A DNA stretch of 64,000 bases from Prolixibacter bellariivorans ATCC BAA-1284. Lineage in GTDB: Bacteria; Bacteroidota; Bacteroidia; Bacteroidales; Prolixibacteraceae. The position numbers and the translations under genes were made by a program. The notes under the pieces were generated by a model. It saw nothing but the letters and a program-made list of their open reading frames with translations. It was not told the DNA's origin and did not search any database. Numbering within the stretch: the stretch's first letter is position 1; each line of letters opens with the position of its first letter. The stretch is taken from NCBI RefSeq assembly GCF_000621705.1, contig NZ_JHXO01000010.1, positions 303,309 through 367,308 on the forward strand, read 5' to 3'. Positions 61,075-64,000 of the stretch are shown here, in pieces.

Positions 61075-63486
61075 ATGGAAACAAGAAGGTCCTTTTTGAA
61101 GAAAGCATCTCTGTTGGCCGGCTCTACGGCTTTAGCGAGTACAATGCCCGGCTCGATACTTCGGGCGATGGCAATCAACGCTGACCCCGGAACGTCGTAT
61201 CTGGATGCGGAACACATCGTATTTTTAATGCAGGAAAACCGTTCATTTGACCATTGCTATGGCCGGTTGAAAGGTGTTCGAGGGTTCAACGATCCCCGGG
61301 CAATTGATCTCCCCACCGGCTTGCCTGTTTGGTTTCAGCGGAATTCCAAAGGACAGACCTTCGCACCGTTTCGTTTAGATATTAAAAACACCAAAGCCAC
61401 CTGGATGGGTTCGTTGCCTCACGGTTGGAATGATATGGTGGAAGCCCGCAATCATGGCAAAATGAACAAATGGCTGGATGCAAAAAAATCGGGAAATCCC
61501 GATTATCAAAAATTACCATTAACCATGGGGCACTACGACCGGGAAGATATCCCTTTTTATTATGCATTGGCAGATGCTTTCACGGTTTGCGACCAGAGTT
61601 TCTGTTCGACCTTAACGGGAACAAGCCCCAATCGCTGTTATTTCTGGGCTGGTACCGTTCGCGAGGAACCACACAACCCGGACGCGACGGCTCATGTGAA
61701 TAACGGACAAATCGATTTTAAAGATGTGAGTTGGAAAACCTACCCGGAACGACTGGAAGAAGCTGGCATTTCATGGGGCGTTTACCAAAATGAGTTGAGT
61801 ATTCCATCCGGACTTTCAGACGATGAAGACTACTGGTTGGCCAATTTCACCGATAATGATCTGGAGTTCACCAAGCAATACCACGTTCGTTTTCATCCCC
61901 TCCACCGAAAATTTATGCAGTCGGAACTGGAGCGGCTGACGCAGTTGGAGCAATCAGGGAAACTGAAAGGTGATGAGTTGGAAAAAAACCGGGCGACCAT
62001 TGAGCGACTAAAAAATGATCTGGAAACATACAGCGAAGCGAATTTCGAAAAACTCAGCGAGCAAGAAAAGGCCATTCACCGTAAAGCGTTTATCACGAAT
62101 ATGAACGATCCTCACTACCGTCAGTTGGAATCGCTTGAATTCGATGGACAGAAAGTGGGTGTTCCCAAAGGCGATGTTCTTCACCAATTCCGAAAAGATG
62201 TGAACGAAGGCACGCTGCCAATGGTTTCCTGGTTGGTGGCCCCCTGTGCTTTTTCTGACCATCCGGGCTCGCCTTGGTTTGGGGCCTGGTATGTGTCCGA
62301 AGCCCTGGACATTCTAACCAAAAATCCTGAGGTGTGGAAGAAAACCATCTTCGTATTGACCTATGATGAAAACGACGGCTATTTTGACCATATGCCACCA
62401 TTTGCTGCGCCGCGTCAGGGCAGCGCCAACGATGGAGCAACTACTCAAATCCCGACAGACGAGGAATTCGTAGACGGGAAAGACAACCTGGGGCTGGGTT
62501 TCCGGGTGCCAATGGTGATTGCTTCGCCCTGGTCAAAAGGTGGTTTTGTCAACAGCGAAGTTTTTGACCATACCTCTTCGCTGCAATTTTTGGAACATTT
62601 TATCGAAACGAAAACCGGTAAAAAAGTCATAGAAGAAAATATTGGCACCTGGCGAAGAGCTGTTTGCGGCGATTTAACATCGGTGTTCCGAAAAGCTGAT
62701 GATTCACCGGCATCGCAGGATTTATTGGTTGATCGCAACAAATATATCGAACGAATTTACTCGGCTAAAAACAAAAAACTACCGGGTGATTTCAAAGCAC
62801 TGGATGACCAAACCATTCGTAATCTCCAATCGAACAACAAGCTCGGGCAATATTTCCCCAAGCAAGAATCCGGCACTAAACCAGCTTGTGCCATTCCCTA
62901 CAATTTATCGTTGGATACCAAAATTCAACCGGATGAAAAAGCCTTGGCGTTCACATTTGGTTGCCAACCCGGATTAGCCAAAACCAAAACAATTACAGCT
63001 CCCTTTCAACTTTACGATTTGCTGGCACTGAAAAACAACCAGGGACAGGCTTGTTACAACTTTGCCGTCACCGAAGGTAAAGAGCTGGGTTATTCCATCC
63101 CGCAACATTCAGATGATTACTATTTCAAAGGACATGGTCCCAACGGGTTTTACCGCGAATTCAAAGGAAAGTTCAGCCATTCTCCCGAAATACATGTCCA
63201 GGTCAGCCACTTAGGTCATTCCGGCCAATTACAAATCGCGATTCAAAAACCGGGAAGCAAAAAATTAGACATTCAACTTGTGGATAATTCGTACAAAAGA
63301 GCAAATGAAACATTCAGGCTCAAAGACAAATCAAAGGAAATATTTTTGAATTTGTCCTCCAGTTCCGGTTGGTATGATTACAGTCTAAAGGTGGAAGGTT
63401 ACCCTGAGTTTGAGCAACGCTTTGCCGGCCATGTAGAAAACGGTAAGACAAGCATGACCGATCCGTTGCTTGGAGGCGTAATATAG
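61075..63486 (+). CDS. Tat-secreted phosphocholine-type phospholipase C
   Basis: An 803-residue bacterial phospholipase C of the PlcN/PlcH-AcpA family. N-terminal twin-arginine signal METRRSFLKKASLLAGS; the catalytic domain begins HIVFLMQENRSFDHCYGRLKGVRGFNDPR, with LCSTLTGTSPNR-like segment (FCSTLTGTSPNRCYFW), VSWLVAPCAFSDHPGSPWFG and FVLTYDENDGYFDHMPP. Two C-terminal DUF756 domains follow (about 620-800, with YNLSLDTK and SSSGWYDYSLKVEG). It hydrolyses phosphatidylcholine or sphingomyelin outside the cytoplasm to release phosphocholine. Folded export through Tat is implied. An inserted coiled stretch (about 285-345) is longer than usual. Confidence 0.93.
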   Translation: METRRSFLKKASLLAGSTALASTMPGSILRAMAINADPGTSYLDAEHIVFLMQENRSFDHCYGRLKGVRGFNDPRAIDLPTGLPVWFQRNSKGQTFAPFRLDIKNTKATWMGSLPHGWNDMVEARNHGKMNKWLDAKKSGNPDYQKLPLTMGHYDREDIPFYYALADAFTVCDQSFCSTLTGTSPNRCYFWAGTVREEPHNPDATAHVNNGQIDFKDVSWKTYPERLEEAGISWGVYQNELSIPSGLSDDEDYWLANFTDNDLEFTKQYHVRFHPLHRKFMQSELERLTQLEQSGKLKGDELEKNRATIERLKNDLETYSEANFEKLSEQEKAIHRKAFITNMNDPHYRQLESLEFDGQKVGVPKGDVLHQFRKDVNEGTLPMVSWLVAPCAFSDHPGSPWFGAWYVSEALDILTKNPEVWKKTIFVLTYDENDGYFDHMPPFAAPRQGSANDGATTQIPTDEEFVDGKDNLGLGFRVPMVIASPWSKGGFVNSEVFDHTSSLQFLEHFIETKTGKKVIEENIGTWRRAVCGDLTSVFRKADDSPASQDLLVDRNKYIERIYSAKNKKLPGDFKALDDQTIRNLQSNNKLGQYFPKQESGTKPACAIPYNLSLDTKIQPDEKALAFTFGCQPGLAKTKTITAPFQLYDLLALKNNQGQACYNFAVTEGKELGYSIPQHSDDYYFKGHGPNGFYREFKGKFSHSPEIHVQVSHLGHSGQLQIAIQKPGSKKLDIQLVDNSYKRANETFRLKDKSKEIFLNLSSSSGWYDYSLKVEGYPEFEQRFAGHVENGKTSMTDPLLGGVI

Positions 63487-63538
63487 ACCAATTCGTGCTA
63501 TAATGCCATAAATGGCCTCATAACTTGCTCTTCGGGAT

Positions 63539-63582
63539 ATACCCTAAGGCTCGGCTGACATATCCGGGCCTTAGGGTATTTT
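63539..63582 (+). terminator. Terminator of the phospholipase C gene
   Basis: A perfect 12-bp stem (ATACCCTAAGGC at 63539-63550 with GCCTTAGGGTAT at 63568-63579) followed by TTTG. Confidence 0.85.
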
Positions 63583-63885
63583 GTAAACTAATCGTCCCAG
63601 ACAATATCTCTCGATTTTTGCAAAAGCCCTTCGTTCTGCCTTAATTTTACCGGTAGCATTATTATTGAATCATTCCTCCTAGCCCCTGCTGATTATCCTA
63701 TTGTAAATTGTGAAAAACCATCCCAAAAACGAACATCTCAGCCGTCGGTCCTTTCTATTTTGCTTCCGCATAAGAAGCCCCAAAATACACTTCATTTTAC
63801 CTTGCGGAAGTCGATATACAACCGATATAGGATGGATATGGGATAAATGTCTGAAATCACTCTTCTGATGTCTGGCGTCCTATTC
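63583..63885. other. Intergenic region without recognised features
   Basis: About 300 bp between the phospholipase terminator and the second structured element. A cluster of GATAT words lies near 63809-63841. No gene or RNA recognised. Confidence 0.4.
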
Positions 63886-63982
63886 AAAAAAAGAGGCAGC
63901 CCACCGGCTACCTTCACACACAACACTCGTATCATTTCCGGTCGAACCGGAACTCACTAATCAATCCCATCAAAGCGTACAA
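63886..63982 (-). ncRNA. Structured element, copy 2 (candidate small RNA)
   Basis: Minus-strand copy of the element at 60501-60600: TTGTAC, GATTGATTA followed by TGAGT, a hairpin with 7-bp stem TTCCGGT/ACCGGAA (63936-63952), the block TTGTGTGTGAAGGTAGCC (63906-63923), and a terminator-like hairpin GGTAGCC/GGCTGCC (63895-63912, one G-U pair) with a U-tract (63886-63892). The stem sequence differs from copy 1 at several positions but pairing is kept, which indicates selection on structure. Its upstream part runs to the window edge. Confidence 0.65.
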
Positions 63983-64000
63983 TATTTCCTTAATCTCTTC

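Overview
The window is chromosomal DNA of a Bacteroidota bacterium, most likely from the Bacteroidales/Marinilabiliales side (a Prolixibacteraceae-like marine or anaerobic genus). This rests on TAnnTTTG -7 boxes upstream of many starts, type IX secretion tails on secreted proteins, families typical of the phylum (DUF3098, DUF4834, DUF5723, GH92 and GH2 enzymes), a single-chain glycyl-tRNA synthetase, and the ftsX-DUF3098-truB-queA order. The genus is an inference. No phage, insertion sequence, CRISPR array or integrase was seen; most of the window is ordinary core and envelope gene content.

Layout. 1-439 holds a mirrored array of 21-bp degenerate repeats upstream of a helical protein of unknown function (440-1162). 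1419-4563 is a three-gene ABC-exporter operon (NEW3 surface protein, ATPase, permease) with unusually strong Shine-Dalgarno sequences. 4750-7053 is a GH92 mannosidase. 7133-12905 (minus) carries queA, truB, DUF3098, ftsX and a YfhO-type membrane protein. 13012-24026 is a surface-polysaccharide locus: flippase, methyltransferase, GT11 fucosyltransferase, two GT4 glycosyltransferases, and a set of enzymes that together should make UDP-2,3-diacetamido-2,3-dideoxy-mannuronic acid from UDP-GlcNAc. 24245-38611 (minus) has glyS, DUF4834, a DUF5723 outer-membrane protein, a large lipoprotein, a large membrane-anchored DUF3352-like protein, a type IX-secreted exonuclease/phosphatase-fold protein, a U32 family protein, a type IX-secreted metalloprotease and a LON-domain protein.

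38873-47000 (mainly plus) holds a GH32 fructanase with a PHP phosphatase, a convergent OmpA lipoprotein, dxs, an orphan histidine kinase, yceD (DUF177), rpmF and a bactofilin. 47059-60248 holds a Na/Pi cotransporter, an RND exporter translationally coupled to a polyprenyl diphosphate synthase, a ComB-PatB pair, a small secreted protein, a large GH2 glycosidase and an orphan sensor kinase. 60500-61074 has a 5S rRNA with its own terminator but no 23S gene beside it, followed by a structured ~100-nt element. A second copy of that element closes the window (63886-64000), after a Tat-secreted phospholipase C (61075-63486).

The signals least explained by known features are the mirrored, helically phased 21-bp array at the left edge and the duplicated structured element near the 5S gene, whose main hairpin differs between copies yet stays paired and which ends in a terminator-like hairpin. 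The latter looks like an undescribed small-RNA or rRNA-trailer family. All homology statements come from reading motifs by eye; no database search was run.
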